Of a DNA stretch of 64,000 bases, positions 1 to 10,365 are shown piece by piece (the stretch's first letter is position 1; each line of letters starts with the position of its first letter). The stretch comes from Agrobacterium tumefaciens (GTDB lineage Bacteria > Pseudomonadota > Alphaproteobacteria > Rhizobiales > Rhizobiaceae), in NCBI RefSeq assembly GCF_017726655.1, contig NZ_CP072308.1:248001-312000 (forward strand). The letters are read 5' to 3'. Below the pieces are notes generated by a model. The model did not search any database, was not told the DNA's origin, and saw nothing but the letters and a program-made list of their open reading frames with translations. Both the position numbers and the translations under genes were made by a program.

Positions 1-578
<578 letters not shown>

Positions 579-678
579 TCAATGGTGCGACAGGAAAATG
601 CGCCTGTTTGCTGGCTAAAGATGGGTTTTTGCCGTTATTCCACGGCCGTGTCCGGTCTTTTGCCAGCGACGGGCCGGG

Positions 679-2097
679 TCACGCAACGCTCTCATAACCG
701 GCGGAGCCGTTGTCGAGCAGGTGCCGCAGGATGCCAAGGGCACGGGTCAACTCTTGCTGGTTCGAGGGGCCGGACAGGCTGACGCGCACGCGGTGGAAAA
801 CCTTGTCCGTTCGGCCGGCCTTGAACTCATCCTCGTCGTCGATCAGCACCCCTTCTTTCATCGCCGCATTGCGGAAGGTACCGGAAAGCCAGGGTTCGGG
901 CAGTCTCAGCCACAGAAAGGCGATATCCGGCAGCGAGTTGAACTCCAGCCCGGCAAAAGCCTCGCAGGCAATCGCTTCCCGCTGGTTGATCTCGGCGAGA
1001 CAGTCCTTGCGAATATCATGGGCGTCGCCGCTATTGACGAGGCGTGCATTCAGTTCCGCCAGCATGAAGGGCAGGCCGCCCGTCAGCATCGAGTGGGAGA
1101 TGCGGATGCGCGACGAATATTGCGCCGGGCAGGCGACCCAGCCGCCACGCACGCCGGCGGCGACGGATTTCGACAGGCCGCCGACCACGAAGGTGATGTC
1201 GGGTGCGAACTCAGCGATCAGGGGGATCGCCTCGCGCGTCATTGCACCGTAGAGATTGTCCTCGACGATCCAGACGCCGTATCGACGGGCGATGTCGGCG
1301 ATTGCGCGGCGGCGGTCTTCCGGCAGGGTGGCGCAGGTCGGGTTCTGACCCGCAGACATCAGGAAGATCATCTTGGGATGCTGCTGCGCGCAGACCCGTT
1401 CAAAATCCTCGGGGATGATGCCGTTCTCATCCGCATCGACCAATGTCACCCGCCTTCCGGCAAGGGCGGCGCTGCGGCTGATATGGGAATAGGTGACCTG
1501 TTCGAAGACGATGCGGTCGCCCGGGGCGGTCATGGCCGTCACCACGCTCATGACCGCAGCGTGGGCGCCCAGCGTCGAGACGATGTTTTCCGGCTTCGGC
1601 GTCCATCCGTTTTGTGAAAGCCAGCGAGCGCCAGCCTTACACCAGTTATCCGGGAAGGAGCGGGCGTAATTGGTGATGTCATAACCATGTTCGCGCGTCA
1701 GTGCCTCAACATGACGGGCGATCACCACGCTCTGGCCGACATCCGGCGCGGCCGTCGTGTTCAGGCGATATTCGCCGGTGGCCTCGATGGCATGACGGGT
1801 GCTGCCGAAGGCGGAGGCGACCTGCTCCATTGAAGACGAGGGTGCCGGCGTCTTGCGTTCGTTGACATAGGTACCGCGACCGACTTCGCCGCTGACGAGG
1901 CCGCGTTCGTGTATCAGCGCATAAGCGCGGCTGATTGTTCCGATTGTCACCCCAAGATCGTAGGCGAGGTTGCGCTGGGGTGGCAATTTCGCGCCAGCCT
2001 GCAGCGTACCATCGGAAATCGCGCTTTCGATGCTGTCGGCAAGGCGCAGATAAATCGGGCCGTCGCCCTCGGTGATATCGGGAAGCCAATTTGTCAT
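679..2097 (-). CDS. MocR-family regulator: GntR wHTH fused to aminotransferase-like PLP domain
   Basis: 472 residues, the usual MocR length. Residues 1-75 form a GntR winged helix-turn-helix (LRLADSIESAI, LPPQRNLAYDLGVTIGTISRAY, GRGTYV). The rest is a fold-type I aminotransferase-like domain, with GLSKSVAAGVRGGW as the candidate PLP lysine site and NPTCATLPEDRR plus VEDNLYG as further type I landmarks. MocR proteins sense PLP or amino compounds and regulate a divergent or adjacent gene. Here the divergent neighbour is a DUF1127 gene, and the intergenic region carries an ATTGTAT direct repeat. The effector cannot be told from sequence; PdxR-like or transporter-linked roles are both possible. 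Confidence 0.9.
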   Translation of the reverse strand: MTNWLPDITEGDGPIYLRLADSIESAISDGTLQAGAKLPPQRNLAYDLGVTIGTISRAYALIHERGLVSGEVGRGTYVNERKTPAPSSSMEQVASAFGSTRHAIEATGEYRLNTTAAPDVGQSVVIARHVEALTREHGYDITNYARSFPDNWCKAGARWLSQNGWTPKPENIVSTLGAHAAVMSVVTAMTAPGDRIVFEQVTYSHISRSAALAGRRVTLVDADENGIIPEDFERVCAQQHPKMIFLMSAGQNPTCATLPEDRRRAIADIARRYGVWIVEDNLYGAMTREAIPLIAEFAPDITFVVGGLSKSVAAGVRGGWVACPAQYSSRIRISHSMLTGGLPFMLAELNARLVNSGDAHDIRKDCLAEINQREAIACEAFAGLEFNSLPDIAFLWLRLPEPWLSGTFRNAAMKEGVLIDDEDEFKAGRTDKVFHRVRVSLSGPSNQQELTRALGILRHLLDNGSAGYESVA

Positions 2098-2190
2098 GGT
2101 GACAATTTATGCATTGTATCTGTGTCAAAGTCAATTGTATTTATTGTCTGCATTGATTGAAGATCAACGAACGGAGACAATAGGTGCAAT
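2098..2190. promoter_or_regulatory. Divergent promoter region with ATTGTAT direct repeat
   Basis: AT-rich 93-bp divergent intergenic region between the MocR gene and the DUF1127 gene. ATTGTAT occurs at 2113-2119 and again at 2134-2140, 21 bp apart (two helical turns); a related ATTGTCT lies at 2143-2149. Direct repeats of this kind are typical MocR operators, so this is the likely autoregulatory site. That assignment is inference. Confidence 0.5.
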
Positions 2191-2496
2191 ATGCGCAAGA
2201 TGGATCAATACCTTTCGACAGCGGATACGCTTTATCCTGATGGCTACGAACGGGAACGCGTGTTTCGCGATGCCGGCGACATGGTCGCACCGGCGCCGTA
2301 TCCGGCCAAGATCGCCCGCACGCTCATTGGTCGCATGATTGCGGGCATGTTGAACTGGCAACAGAAACGGCGGGGACGGCTCGCATTGCGAGAATTGTCT
2401 GACGATCTTCTGGAAGATATCGGCATTTCACGCGAGGACGCGTCTCGCGAGGCCGCAAAGTCCAAGCTTCTTTCCTGGCCAACACGATCGTTTTGA
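2191..2496 (+). CDS. DUF1127 small protein
   Basis: 101 residues. The C-terminal half has the DUF1127 pattern (RGRLALRELSDDLLEDIGISREDASREA), a short arginine-rich helical domain common in alphaproteobacteria. In Agrobacterium, members of this family have been linked to RNA-related regulation and to phosphate and carbon metabolism; which of these applies here is unknown. It is divergent from the MocR gene and followed by a strong intrinsic terminator, so it is probably monocistronic and may be the MocR target. Confidence 0.8.
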   Translation: MRKMDQYLSTADTLYPDGYERERVFRDAGDMVAPAPYPAKIARTLIGRMIAGMLNWQQKRRGRLALRELSDDLLEDIGISREDASREAAKSKLLSWPTRSF

Positions 2497-2549
2497 TTTT
2501 TGTCGGAGTGCGGCGCCTTCTTTCCCCGGCGCCATCAGCCATTCGGCAG

Positions 2550-2589
2550 CCCGCCACGCCTATCCCAACCGGCGTTGGCGGGTTTTTTT
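2550..2589 (+). terminator. Rho-independent terminator after DUF1127 gene
   Basis: CCCGCCACGCC (2550-2560) pairs with GGCGTTGGCGGG (2571-2582), with one small bulge, and is followed by seven T (2583-2589). It lies 54 bp after the DUF1127 stop. Confidence 0.85.
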
Positions 2590-2696
2590 ATGGGCTATCA
2601 CGGTACACGGCAAGGGCCGCAGCCGCTTCCCGTCATTCCCAGGACAGCCGTGTCACAAGACCGAGGATGACGTCTTTGATGTAGGCGTATGCGAAA

Positions 2697-3101
2697 TCAG
2701 CAGCCCTTGCCGCCGTTCGCCCATCGCTTGACGTCGGTTGCGATGCGGCTGGACATGGGTTCGTTCATGACGGGACCGAAGGCGTCGAGCTTTGCCGGGT
2801 TGCCCTCGGCCTGCACCACGAGCATGGGGCGGGATTCCGGGCTGTTGCGTGGCACGAGCAGAATGCGCGGACGGCCGGAGAAGGAGTTGAGTTCCGGCGC
2901 CAGACGATAGGCCTTGAAGGCGGGGTCGCCCGACTTGAACCAGCAGGCATTGGCGCCGAGCGCGACCCGCTCCATGGTGGGGAGGGCCGCGCGCGAGACC
3001 GAGCTTGTCGGCTGTGGTTTCGGCTGACAGGCGGCCAGGGTCGCTGCGGCCAGAAACAGTCCGGTCGCCTTGAGGGCATTCGATCGAAGAGCATAAGACA
3101 T
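2697..3101 (-). CDS. Small lipoprotein of unknown function
   Basis: 134 residues. The N-terminus is a lipoprotein signal: a basic start, a hydrophobic run (ATGLFLAAATL) and a lipobox LAAC at residues 22-25, so Cys25 would be lipidated. The remainder, with a motif NACWFKSGDPAFKAYRLAPELNSFSGRPRILLVP, looks like a compact periplasmic domain seen in rhizobial hypothetical lipoproteins. It ends with a cysteine. No function is recognised. It lies between the DUF1127 gene and the purQ terminator and probably has its own promoter. Confidence 0.75.
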   Translation of the reverse strand: MSYALRSNALKATGLFLAAATLAACQPKPQPTSSVSRAALPTMERVALGANACWFKSGDPAFKAYRLAPELNSFSGRPRILLVPRNSPESRPMLVVQAEGNPAKLDAFGPVMNEPMSSRIATDVKRWANGGKGC

Positions 3102-3148
3102 CAGGTCATCCAGAAGAGAGGGCCAAAACGACGCCGTCAGCCGGCATC

Positions 3149-3173
3149 AAAAAAGGCGGGCTTGAGGCCCGCC
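3149..3173 (-). terminator. Rho-independent terminator of purC-purS-purQ
   Basis: On the minus strand GGCGGGC-CTCAA-GCCCGCC is followed by TTTTTT. It sits immediately after the purQ stop and closes the purine cluster. Confidence 0.9.
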
Positions 3174-3179
3174 CGTCTG

Positions 3180-3851
3180 TCAGGCTGCGATGACGCCAAG
3201 CGCCGAAGCAAAGAGGCCGCGGCCGTCATTGCCGCCGTGCGCAGCTTCGATCAGGTTTTCCGGGTGTGGCATCATGCCAAGAACGTTGCCTTTGGTGTTG
3301 ATGACGCCGGCAATGTCGTTCAGCGAACCATTGGGATTGGTGCCCTCGGCGTAACGGAACACGACCTGGCCGTTACCTTCGACCGACTTCAACTCATCCG
3401 CATCGAGGAAATAGTTGCCGTCGTGATGGGCGACGGGGCAGCGCAGGATCTGGCCCTTGTCATAGGCGCGGGTGAAATCGGTGTCGTTATTGGTGACTTC
3501 GAGTTTCACTTCGCGGCAGACGAATTTCAGCGAAGCGTTGCGCATCAGGGCGCCCGGCAGCATGCCGGCTTCGACCAGAATCTGGAAGCCGTTGCAGACG
3601 CCGAGAACCTTCACGCCCTTTTCCGCCTTCTCGCGGATGGCCTGCATGACAGGCATGCGGGCGGCGATCGCGCCGCAGCGCAGATAATCGCCGTAAGAGA
3701 AGCCGCCGGGAATGACGATCAGGTCGACATCGGGAATGTCCGTTTCCGTCTGCCAGATGGTGACAGGCGCCTGACCGGAGATTTTCGTGAGAGCCGCGAT
3801 CATGTCGCGGTCGCGGTTGAGGCCGGGAAGTTGGACGACAGCGGATTTCAT
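3180..3851 (-). CDS. purQ: Phosphoribosylformylglycinamidine synthase, glutaminase subunit PurQ
   Basis: 223 residues, class I glutamine amidotransferase. It releases ammonia from glutamine for PurL. The nucleophile cysteine is in GVCNGFQIL (near residue 87). The histidine/glutamate pair is in [10 protein letters not shown] near the C-terminus. The N-terminal [11 protein letters not shown] and [19 protein letters not shown] are typical of PurQ. It follows purS by about 20 bp and purC upstream, so the three are co-transcribed; a terminator follows directly. Confidence 0.97.
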   Translation of the reverse strand: MKSAVVQLPGLNRDRDMIAALTKISGQAPVTIWQTETDIPDVDLIVIPGGFSYGDYLRCGAIAARMPVMQAIREKAEKGVKVLGVCNGFQILVEAGMLPGALMRNASLKFVCREVKLEVTNNDTDFTRAYDKGQILRCPVAHHDGNYFLDADELKSVEGNGQVVFRYAEGTNPNGSLNDIAGVINTKGNVLGMMPHPENLIEAAHGGNDGRGLFASALGVIAA

Positions 3852-3870
3852 GGACGGCGGCTCCTGGAGC

Positions 3871-4113
3871 TTAGAGAATGCTGATGGCGTAGTTTTCGAT
3901 GACCGTATTGGCCAGCAGCTTTTCGCACATTGCCTTCAGGTCGGTTTCGGCCTTGGCCTTGTCGGCGCCTTCCAGTTCCAGATCGAAGACCTTGCCCTGG
4001 CGGACGTGGCCGACGCCATCAAAACCGAGGCTGCCAAGCGCGCCTTCGATTGCCTTGCCCTGCGGATCGAGAACGCCGTTCTTCAGCGTAACAGTCACCC
4101 GTGCCTTGATCAC
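3871..4113 (-). CDS. purS: Phosphoribosylformylglycinamidine synthase subunit PurS
   Basis: 80 residues, the normal PurS size. It has the characteristic start [35 protein letters not shown] beta-alpha fold and the [13 protein letters not shown] segment. PurS bridges PurL and PurQ in the multi-subunit FGAM synthase found in bacteria without the long single-chain enzyme. It lies between purC and purQ in one operon. Confidence 0.95.
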   Translation of the reverse strand: MIKARVTVTLKNGVLDPQGKAIEGALGSLGFDGVGHVRQGKVFDLELEGADKAKAETDLKAMCEKLLANTVIENYAISIL

Positions 4114-4166
4114 CTGATCTTCTCCTGATTTACCCTACGAGGCCAATATTATTTCACGAGCCGATA

Positions 4167-4931
4167 TTACTTCACCAGAACAGGGCCGGTGCCGCGGATC
4201 GGTTCGTTTTCATTGATGATGCCGAGACGGCGCGCCACTTCGGAATAGGCTTCCACAAGCCCGCCCATGTCGCGACGGAAGAGGTCCTTGTCCATCTTTT
4301 TCTGGGTCTCGATGTCCCAGAGACGGCAGCTATCGGGCGAAATCTCATCGGCGAGGATGATGCGCATCATATCGCCTTCGAACAGCCGCCCGCACTCGAT
4401 CTTGAAATCGACAAGCTGGATGCCGACGCCGAGGAAAAGGCCGGAGAGGAAGTCGTTGACGCGGATGGCAAGCGCCATGATGTCGTCAAGCTCGGCGGGG
4501 TTGGCCCAGCCGAACGCCGTGATGTGCTCTTCTGAAACCATCGGGTCTTCGAGCTCATCCGACTTGTAATAGAACTCGATGATCGAGCGCGGCAGCACCA
4601 CACCTTCCTCAATGCCGAGGCGCTTGGAAAGCGAGCCGGCGGCGACATTGCGCACGACGACTTCAAGCGGGATCATCTCCACTTCCTTGATCAACTGCTC
4701 GCGCATGTTGAGGCGGCGGATGAAGTGGGTGGGAATGCCGATCTTGTTCAGATGCGTGAACACATATTCGGAAATGCGGTTGTTCAGCACGCCCTTGCCG
4801 TCGATGACTTCGTGCTTCTTCTTGTTGAAGGCGGTCGCATCGTCCTTGAAGAACTGGATAAGCGTGCCTGGCTCCGGACCCTCATAAAGGATCTTGGCCT
4901 TGCCTTCGTAAATACGGCGGCGACGGTTCAT
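4167..4931 (-). CDS. purC: SAICAR synthetase PurC
   Basis: 254 residues from ATG at 4931. It makes SAICAR from CAIR, aspartate and ATP. The start [18 protein letters not shown] is the family N-terminus, so the 22 codons upstream in the open frame (to 4997) are not used. Other family blocks are [30 protein letters not shown] and [12 protein letters not shown]. It is the first gene of purC-purS-purQ; about 50 bp separate it from purS. Confidence 0.96.
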   Translation of the reverse strand: MNRRRRIYEGKAKILYEGPEPGTLIQFFKDDATAFNKKKHEVIDGKGVLNNRISEYVFTHLNKIGIPTHFIRRLNMREQLIKEVEMIPLEVVVRNVAAGSLSKRLGIEEGVVLPRSIIEFYYKSDELEDPMVSEEHITAFGWANPAELDDIMALAIRVNDFLSGLFLGVGIQLVDFKIECGRLFEGDMMRIILADEISPDSCRLWDIETQKKMDKDLFRRDMGGLVEAYSEVARRLGIINENEPIRGTGPVLVK

Positions 4932-5123
4932 GATAGCAGGTCTCTTGGTTGACGCCGATTCTGGTGGCGTTGCGTTTTGTCTTTGAAGCGGTCCCATAAA
5001 GGAAAAGCACGCATTCTACAATGCGGCTGGCATATTTCCCTTCAATTCTTGTATCAGCGTCGGAGGCCGCTTCGGCTTCATCAAATGGGCGCGGGCAGGG
5101 CCGATGGTAACCTGCCTCTGTCC

Positions 5124-5687
5124 TCAGGGCTCAACCGCCGTCAGGCGGCTCAGGAACTGGGCGAAGACCATGCCGCCTTCTGGCCATGGCCCATGGCCGG
5201 ATTCGGCATTGATATGGCCCGACATGCCGGCATCGATGAGCAATGAGCCCCAGGCGGCTGCGATGTCATCGGCGTGTTCGTAGGAGCCGAAGGGATCGTT
5301 GCGGCTGGCGATGGTGATCGTCGGAAAGGGCAGCGGATCGCGCGGGTAAGGCCCGAAGGTCATCAGGTGCTTCGGCCGGATGTCCGGATTGGCGACATCA
5401 GGCGGCGCAACGAGAAGCGCGCCCGATACTTTCTTGCCGATTTCGGGCAGGGCATGGATCACGGTCGGAACGCCGAGCGAATGGGCGACGAGAACGACTG
5501 GCTTGCTGGAGGCATTGACCTCTTCGACCAGCCGGGCGACCCAATCTTCCTTTACGGGTTTCGACCATTCCGCCTGCTCGACACGGCGGGCGGTGGAGAG
5601 CTTGCGCTCCCAGCGGCTCTGCCAGTGGTCGGGGCCGGAATTGGTGTAACCGGGGACGATCAGGATATCTGCTTCTGAAACTTTCAT
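5124..5687 (-). CDS. RBBP9/YdeN-type serine hydrolase
   Basis: 187 residues from ATG at 5687 (MKVSEADILIVPGY); 12 further in-frame upstream codons are unlikely. Alpha/beta hydrolase of the RBBP9/YdeN group. The family start LIVPGYTNSGPDHWQSRWE is present. The nucleophile elbow is VAHSLGVPT, with the acid in ASRNDPFGSYE and the histidine in NAESGHGPWPEG. The substrate is unknown. It stands alone on the minus strand between purB and purC. Confidence 0.85.
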   Translation of the reverse strand: MKVSEADILIVPGYTNSGPDHWQSRWERKLSTARRVEQAEWSKPVKEDWVARLVEEVNASSKPVVLVAHSLGVPTVIHALPEIGKKVSGALLVAPPDVANPDIRPKHLMTFGPYPRDPLPFPTITIASRNDPFGSYEHADDIAAAWGSLLIDAGMSGHINAESGHGPWPEGGMVFAQFLSRLTAVEP

Positions 5688-5767
5688 GCGCCCATATCTG
5701 TGTTGTGATGCCGCCGCGATCAAGGCCGCGGCGGCATTAACGTCAAGTCTCGAGGTCGGTGCAAGTC

Positions 5768-7075
5768 TCAGGCGTTGCCGAAGACGCGGGTGAAGATCGT
5801 GTCGACATGCTTGGTGTGGTAGCCAAGGTCGAATTTTTCGCGGATGACCGCCTCAGGCAGAGCAGCGCGCACTTCCTCGTCGCCCAGCAGTTCCTCAAGG
5901 AAGTCCGCACCCTGTTCCCAGACCTTCATGGCGTTGCGCTGGACCAGACGATAAGCGTCTTCGCGCGATACGCCAGCCTGCGTCAGCGCCAGGAGAACGC
6001 GCTGCGAATGGACGAGACCGCGGAACTTGTTCATGTTCTTCAACATGTTGTCCGGGTAGATCACCAGCTTTTCGATGACGCCGGCCAGACGGTTCAATGC
6101 GAAGTCCAGAGTGACAGTCGTGTCAGGGCCGATCGCGCGCTCGACCGAGGAGTGGCTGATGTCGCGCTCGTGCCAGAGGGCAACGTTTTCCATGGCCGGG
6201 ACGACCGACATGCGCACCAGACGGGCAAGGCCCGTGAGGTTTTCAGTGAGCACCGGGTTGCGCTTGTGCGGCATCGCCGACGAGCCCTTCTGGCCGGGAG
6301 AGAAGAACTCTTCCGCTTCCAGAACCTCGGTGCGCTGCATGTGGCGGATTTCGATGGCGACGTTTTCGATCGACGAGGCGATGACGCCGAGCGTCGCGAA
6401 GAACATGGCGTGACGGTCACGCGGGATGACCTGCGTCGAAACCGGCTCCGGGATAAGGCCGAGCTTTTCGCAGACATGTTCTTCGACGCGCGGGTCGATA
6501 TTAGCGAAGGTGCCGACGGCGCCGGAGATCGCGCCGGTGGCGATTTCCGCGCGGGCATTCACGAGGCGCTCACGGTTGCGGTGCATCTCGGCATAGAAGC
6601 GGGCAAAGGTCAGGCCCATGGTTGTCGGCTCGGCATGGATGCCGTGGCTGCGGCCAATGCGCACCGTGTTCTTGTGTTCGAAGGCGCGGGTCTTCAGCGC
6701 GGCGAGTACGCGGTCCATGTCGGCGAGCAGTAGATCGGCGGCGCGCACGAGCTGGATGTTGAGCGTGGTATCGAGCACATCCGACGATGTCATGCCCTGA
6801 TGGACGAAACGGCTGTCGGGACCGACAAATTCTGCGAGATGGGTAAGGAAGGCGATGACGTCGTGCTTGGTCACGGCTTCGATCTCGTCGATGCGGGCGA
6901 CGTCGAAGGTGGCGCTGCCGCCCTTTTCCCAGATGGTCTGGGCTGCCGACTTCGGAATGACGCCGAGTTCGGCCAGCGCGTCACAGGCATGTGCCTCGAT
7001 CTCGAACCAGATGCGGAATTTTGTTTCCGGCGACCAGATGGCGACCATTTCCGGCCGGGAGTAACGAGGGATCAT
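5768..7075 (-). CDS. purB: Adenylosuccinate lyase
   Basis: 435 residues from ATG at 7075 (MIPRYSRPEMVAIWSPETKF), preferred over an upstream frame start at 7120 because this is the family N-terminus. It cleaves SAICAR and adenylosuccinate with release of fumarate in purine synthesis. The fumarate-lyase signature SSAMPHKRNP is present, as are the catalytic regions TSSDVLDT and GRSHGIHAEPTTMG. The gene is not in the purC-S-Q operon. Confidence 0.97.
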   Translation of the reverse strand: MIPRYSRPEMVAIWSPETKFRIWFEIEAHACDALAELGVIPKSAAQTIWEKGGSATFDVARIDEIEAVTKHDVIAFLTHLAEFVGPDSRFVHQGMTSSDVLDTTLNIQLVRAADLLLADMDRVLAALKTRAFEHKNTVRIGRSHGIHAEPTTMGLTFARFYAEMHRNRERLVNARAEIATGAISGAVGTFANIDPRVEEHVCEKLGLIPEPVSTQVIPRDRHAMFFATLGVIASSIENVAIEIRHMQRTEVLEAEEFFSPGQKGSSAMPHKRNPVLTENLTGLARLVRMSVVPAMENVALWHERDISHSSVERAIGPDTTVTLDFALNRLAGVIEKLVIYPDNMLKNMNKFRGLVHSQRVLLALTQAGVSREDAYRLVQRNAMKVWEQGADFLEELLGDEEVRAALPEAVIREKFDLGYHTKHVDTIFTRVFGNA

Positions 7076-7156
7076 GGCAATGACTTTCTTAGTGGAGGAA
7101 TTTTGCTGCCCGTTTAGCAAAGTGTTCCGGTAATCTCAATCTATCAAGCTGCATGG

Positions 7157-7660
7157 CTATGTCGCTTGCCGCGCACGCCGGCAGAGGATTGCGCCGGCGG
7201 GCAGGAGCGGAAGAGCGGCAAAGGGAAAATACAGTCCGAGACCGAGAACTGCGAATTGATACACCGCGCCAAGCGAGGTGAAGAGCTGCTGGAAAAACCA
7301 GATGCTTGAAAAGGTCGATGCGTGCCATTGCGCATAAAAGATGCGGTATTCGAATGCGAACACGGCTGCCGCACCGGCGAGCGTGAAGAATGCGATGGCG
7401 AGACAGGCCGCCGCAAAACGCAATGGCCCGGATGTCGAGGCAGGGAGAAAGCGGAGCGCTGTCAGCGCCAGAATCCAGCCGAAAAAACCGCCCGCGAAAA
7501 AAAGCATGACGATATCGGCGGTATGATCGGTTTCCAGCCTGTTGCGGACATAGAGCCCAGTAGCGGCGGATGCAGCTGAACAGACGCCCCAACCAAACGC
7601 GCCGAACAGGATGAGCAGAGCCAGCAGCGACTTGTCACGGAAATCCATGCTGCTTTCCAT
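7157..7660 (-). CDS. Four-helix integral membrane protein, unknown function
   Basis: 167 residues with four hydrophobic stretches (residues about 12-34, 48-68, 80-104 and 130-158). No catalytic motif is seen. A GGGGGA ribosome site lies about 6 bases before ATG 7660; an in-frame ATG five codons in is an alternative. It lies between rpe and purB on the same strand and could be co-transcribed with rpe upstream. Confidence 0.7.
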   Translation of the reverse strand: MESSMDFRDKSLLALLILFGAFGWGVCSAASAATGLYVRNRLETDHTADIVMLFFAGGFFGWILALTALRFLPASTSGPLRFAAACLAIAFFTLAGAAAVFAFEYRIFYAQWHASTFSSIWFFQQLFTSLGAVYQFAVLGLGLYFPFAALPLLPAGAILCRRARQAT

Positions 7661-7704
7661 GGCGATCCCCCGACGCCCTGTTGTGCCGCATTCAGCCGGG
7701 TGGG

Positions 7705-8382
7705 TTAGGTCCGTCCGGCTTCCGCTGCCGAGCGCAGCAGGGCGACCGTTTTGCGATAGTCTTCGACACCATCGCCCTTGAAGACCGCCGAACCGGCGAC
7801 CAGTGCATTGGCTCCGGCGGCAATGATATCACCTGCGGTCTGTGCCGTCACGCCGCCATCCACCTCCAGCTCGATTGGCCGCTGACCGATCATTGCCTTT
7901 GCCGCGCGAATCTTGTCGAGCATGGCGGGAATGAACTTCTGACCGCCAAAGCCGGGATTGACGCTCATGATCAGCACGAGATCGACATCATCGAGCACGT
8001 TTTCGATGACGGAAAGCGGCGTCGCAGGGTTGAGCGTCACACCGGCCTTGAGGCCAAGTCCGCGAATGGTCTGGAGCGAGCGGTGCAGATGGGGGCCGGC
8101 CTCTGCGTGCACGGTGATGCTATCGCACCCGGCCTTGGCGAAGGCCTCGAGATAGGGATCGACGGGAGCAATCATCAGATGGCAATCGAAAAAGGCGTTG
8201 CTGTGCGGGCGAAGCGCCTTGATGACATCAGGGCCGAAGGAGATGTTCGGCACGAAATGGCCGTCCATGACGTCGAGATGGATCCAGTCAGCGCCGGCTT
8301 CCGTGACATCGGCGACTTCCTGTCCAAGCTTGGCGAAATTCGCAGCCAGAATGGACGGGGCTATGCGGATGGGCAGGGACAT
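7705..8382 (-). CDS. rpe: Ribulose-phosphate 3-epimerase
   Basis: 225 residues. It interconverts ribulose 5-phosphate and xylulose 5-phosphate in the pentose phosphate and Calvin-type pathways. TIM-barrel signatures are [14 protein letters not shown] at the start, [16 protein letters not shown] (metal ligands), [20 protein letters not shown] and EVDGGV with its catalytic aspartate. Length is normal. Confidence 0.97.
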   Translation of the reverse strand: MSLPIRIAPSILAANFAKLGQEVADVTEAGADWIHLDVMDGHFVPNISFGPDVIKALRPHSNAFFDCHLMIAPVDPYLEAFAKAGCDSITVHAEAGPHLHRSLQTIRGLGLKAGVTLNPATPLSVIENVLDDVDLVLIMSVNPGFGGQKFIPAMLDKIRAAKAMIGQRPIELEVDGGVTAQTAGDIIAAGANALVAGSAVFKGDGVEDYRKTVALLRSAAEAGRT

Positions 8383-8512
8383 GGGGCAAACTCCTCTCGA
8401 CGCGTTGCGTAAGTTGCCTTTAACACCAAGTATTCCGCTTTGAAACGGCCGGCCGCGCGGTTGTCCGTCGTTTTCAGACGCGTTTCATCGAATTTTTCGA
8501 CAGGCACGATGT

Positions 8513-9592
8513 CTATTGTTTTTCGGCCCTGTCCACCGGTTCGAAGCGCTGACCGTTCCAGCGCTGCAGGCGATAGGGATTGTCCGTCAGGTCGTGCGAT
8601 GCGGTGAAGCCGAGATCGCCGATGACGGTTTTAAAGACGGTGCCGCCAGCCAGGATTTCCGGCGCAGGTTTCGACTGCGCCTGCACGGCCTCTGCAAGCT
8701 GGGCGCTCAGTTCGGCCGCGGCATAGGCAGGCAGCACGTAACCCTCGGGCTCGATGCCTGCGCCGCGCAGTTCAGCCGCAACTGCCAGCGCGGAGGGCAA
8801 TGTGTCATAGGCCGGGCGTGTGACAGCGAGCACACTGGCCGTCAGGGGGACGGGGTTATTGGCGGCATTCATCGCGTCGCCGCCCATGATGGTCAGGGCG
8901 AGGTTATCGGATGCGGCGTCCCTTGCGATGATGGCCACGTCGTTGCGCTCCGCGCCGATAAAGACGTGGGAGACGCCGGTGCGCGCCAGCCGCCGGACCA
9001 GCGCCACCTGCTGTTCCTGATTGGGCCGCATCGTATCGCTGAACGTCGGCTTCAAGCCGTTTTCCTCCAATACCGAGCGGATGCGATCGACGAGTTCGCG
9101 GCTGTAGATCGTGCCATCATCCACCAGCCCAATCGAATGGCCTTTCCAGTCGCGCAGCATGATTTCTGCGATCCGGTCGGATTCGGCCCTGTCCGACGGG
9201 GCAAGCCGGAACAGCGGCCAGCCGTATTTCAGTGCGTCTTCCATCAGGATCGGTGCCCGGCTGGAAAGGGTGATCGCGGGTATGCCCGCTGCCTTTAAGG
9301 GCGGCAGGACACCCTGAAGCGTCTCGGTGCATAAAAACCCGATCGCAGCACTGACTTTGGCGGCGACCAGACCATCTGCAATCGCACCGCCGCTACCGTC
9401 TTCGCAGCTTTCGTGAATTTCAACGATATCAAGCCCGAGCTTTGCCGCCGCCGCCTTTGCGCCCTGCCGCACCTGCTGGCCGAGAAGCTCGTAAGGACCA
9501 TTCTGCGGGGCGACGATGCCAATCGATGCCGCGCTCGCTGCGCCCGTAAAGGCAAAACCGGCGATAATCGTTAGCAGGCGAAGTGAAAGCAT
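8513..9592 (-). CDS. ABC-transporter-type periplasmic binding protein (branched-chain amino acid class)
   Basis: 359 residues from ATG at 9592, chosen because a clean Sec signal follows (MLSLRLLTIIAGFAFTGAASA). The mature part is Peripla_BP_6-like: IGIVAPQNGPYELLGQQVRQGAKAAA, then the hinge-type blocks AIGFLCTET, VDDGTIYSRELVDRI and FIGAERND. No permease or ATPase genes lie beside it, so it is an orphan binding protein; the ligand is unknown. A divergent AT-rich region lies upstream. Confidence 0.85.
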   Translation of the reverse strand: MLSLRLLTIIAGFAFTGAASAASIGIVAPQNGPYELLGQQVRQGAKAAAAKLGLDIVEIHESCEDGSGGAIADGLVAAKVSAAIGFLCTETLQGVLPPLKAAGIPAITLSSRAPILMEDALKYGWPLFRLAPSDRAESDRIAEIMLRDWKGHSIGLVDDGTIYSRELVDRIRSVLEENGLKPTFSDTMRPNQEQQVALVRRLARTGVSHVFIGAERNDVAIIARDAASDNLALTIMGGDAMNAANNPVPLTASVLAVTRPAYDTLPSALAVAAELRGAGIEPEGYVLPAYAAAELSAQLAEAVQAQSKPAPEILAGGTVFKTVIGDLGFTASHDLTDNPYRLQRWNGQRFEPVDRAEKQ

Positions 9593-10140
9593 GACGTGAT
9601 CGAAATCCTGTTGTCCCGGCTTGATGTTTATCGGCAACAGCAGGTTTTCCAAAGGAAAAATACGCCGATATCCCAGACATTCGCCCGAAGCACCTTGTCG
9701 ACAACGTTCCTGGCGGGAACCGGTGCGCGACCGTGCGCCGCTTCTGGTTTTCGGCTTCCGCCCTTCAGCGCCACGAGATGTGCGCTTATGGGTGTATCAA
9801 AAACTGTCTCGCCCCGGACCGCCTAGTGTCTCAGTACGGCTCCAGCAGGTAAATCGATGGATGGCAATTTGAAGTTGTTTTACTCGCCTGCAAATCAAGC
9901 CTTCAATTGCCTTTGATGTGTTTGTCCGCCCAACATTGTGCACGTCGCCGTTGGGCCCCTTCATCAGGTTAAGGCAAGTACTTATATTGTTTTAGAAAAA
10001 TAATACCTTCGTGGAATAGAGTATCAATTTGGAAAACATATTAAAGGGCTTCGCGCTGGCTAAGTGCAGATTATAAATATGATAATTAATAACCACTTAG
10101 GCAACCCGCTGATATATATTCCAAATACGTAAAGTTTGAC

Positions 10141-10172
10141 ACGGCCGGAAGGTTTATCTGGCCGCAATTTTT
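10141..10172 (+). terminator. Terminator-like hairpin (orphan)
   Basis: ACGGCC and its partner GGCCGC close a loop of about 12 bases, followed by CAATTTTTT. No upstream gene on this strand explains it. The stem is short, so this is a weaker call than the hairpin at 10,337. Confidence 0.35.
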
Positions 10173-10336
10173 TCGCTTTTGCGAGCAGATTAGCTTGACG
10201 GAAAGTAGATCATTCGTTTAGATGAAGGCGTTTCAGGGGACGACTGAAATTGGCTTTAACGGCCTCGGAAGTGTTCCGGTTATAAGCACTGCCAGACTAT
10301 ATTGCGTTTATATTCTATGTTTTTCATCACGTATGA

Positions 10337-10365
10337 GCCGCTTCGGGAAACTGAAGCGGCTTTTT
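10337..10365 (+). terminator. Rho-independent terminator without an upstream gene (possible sRNA end)
   Basis: GCCGCTTC (10337-10344) pairs perfectly with GAAGCGGC (10353-10360) and TTTTT follows. There is no protein gene upstream on the plus strand, so it may mark the 3' end of a small RNA starting in the preceding 100-200 bases. Confidence 0.6.
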
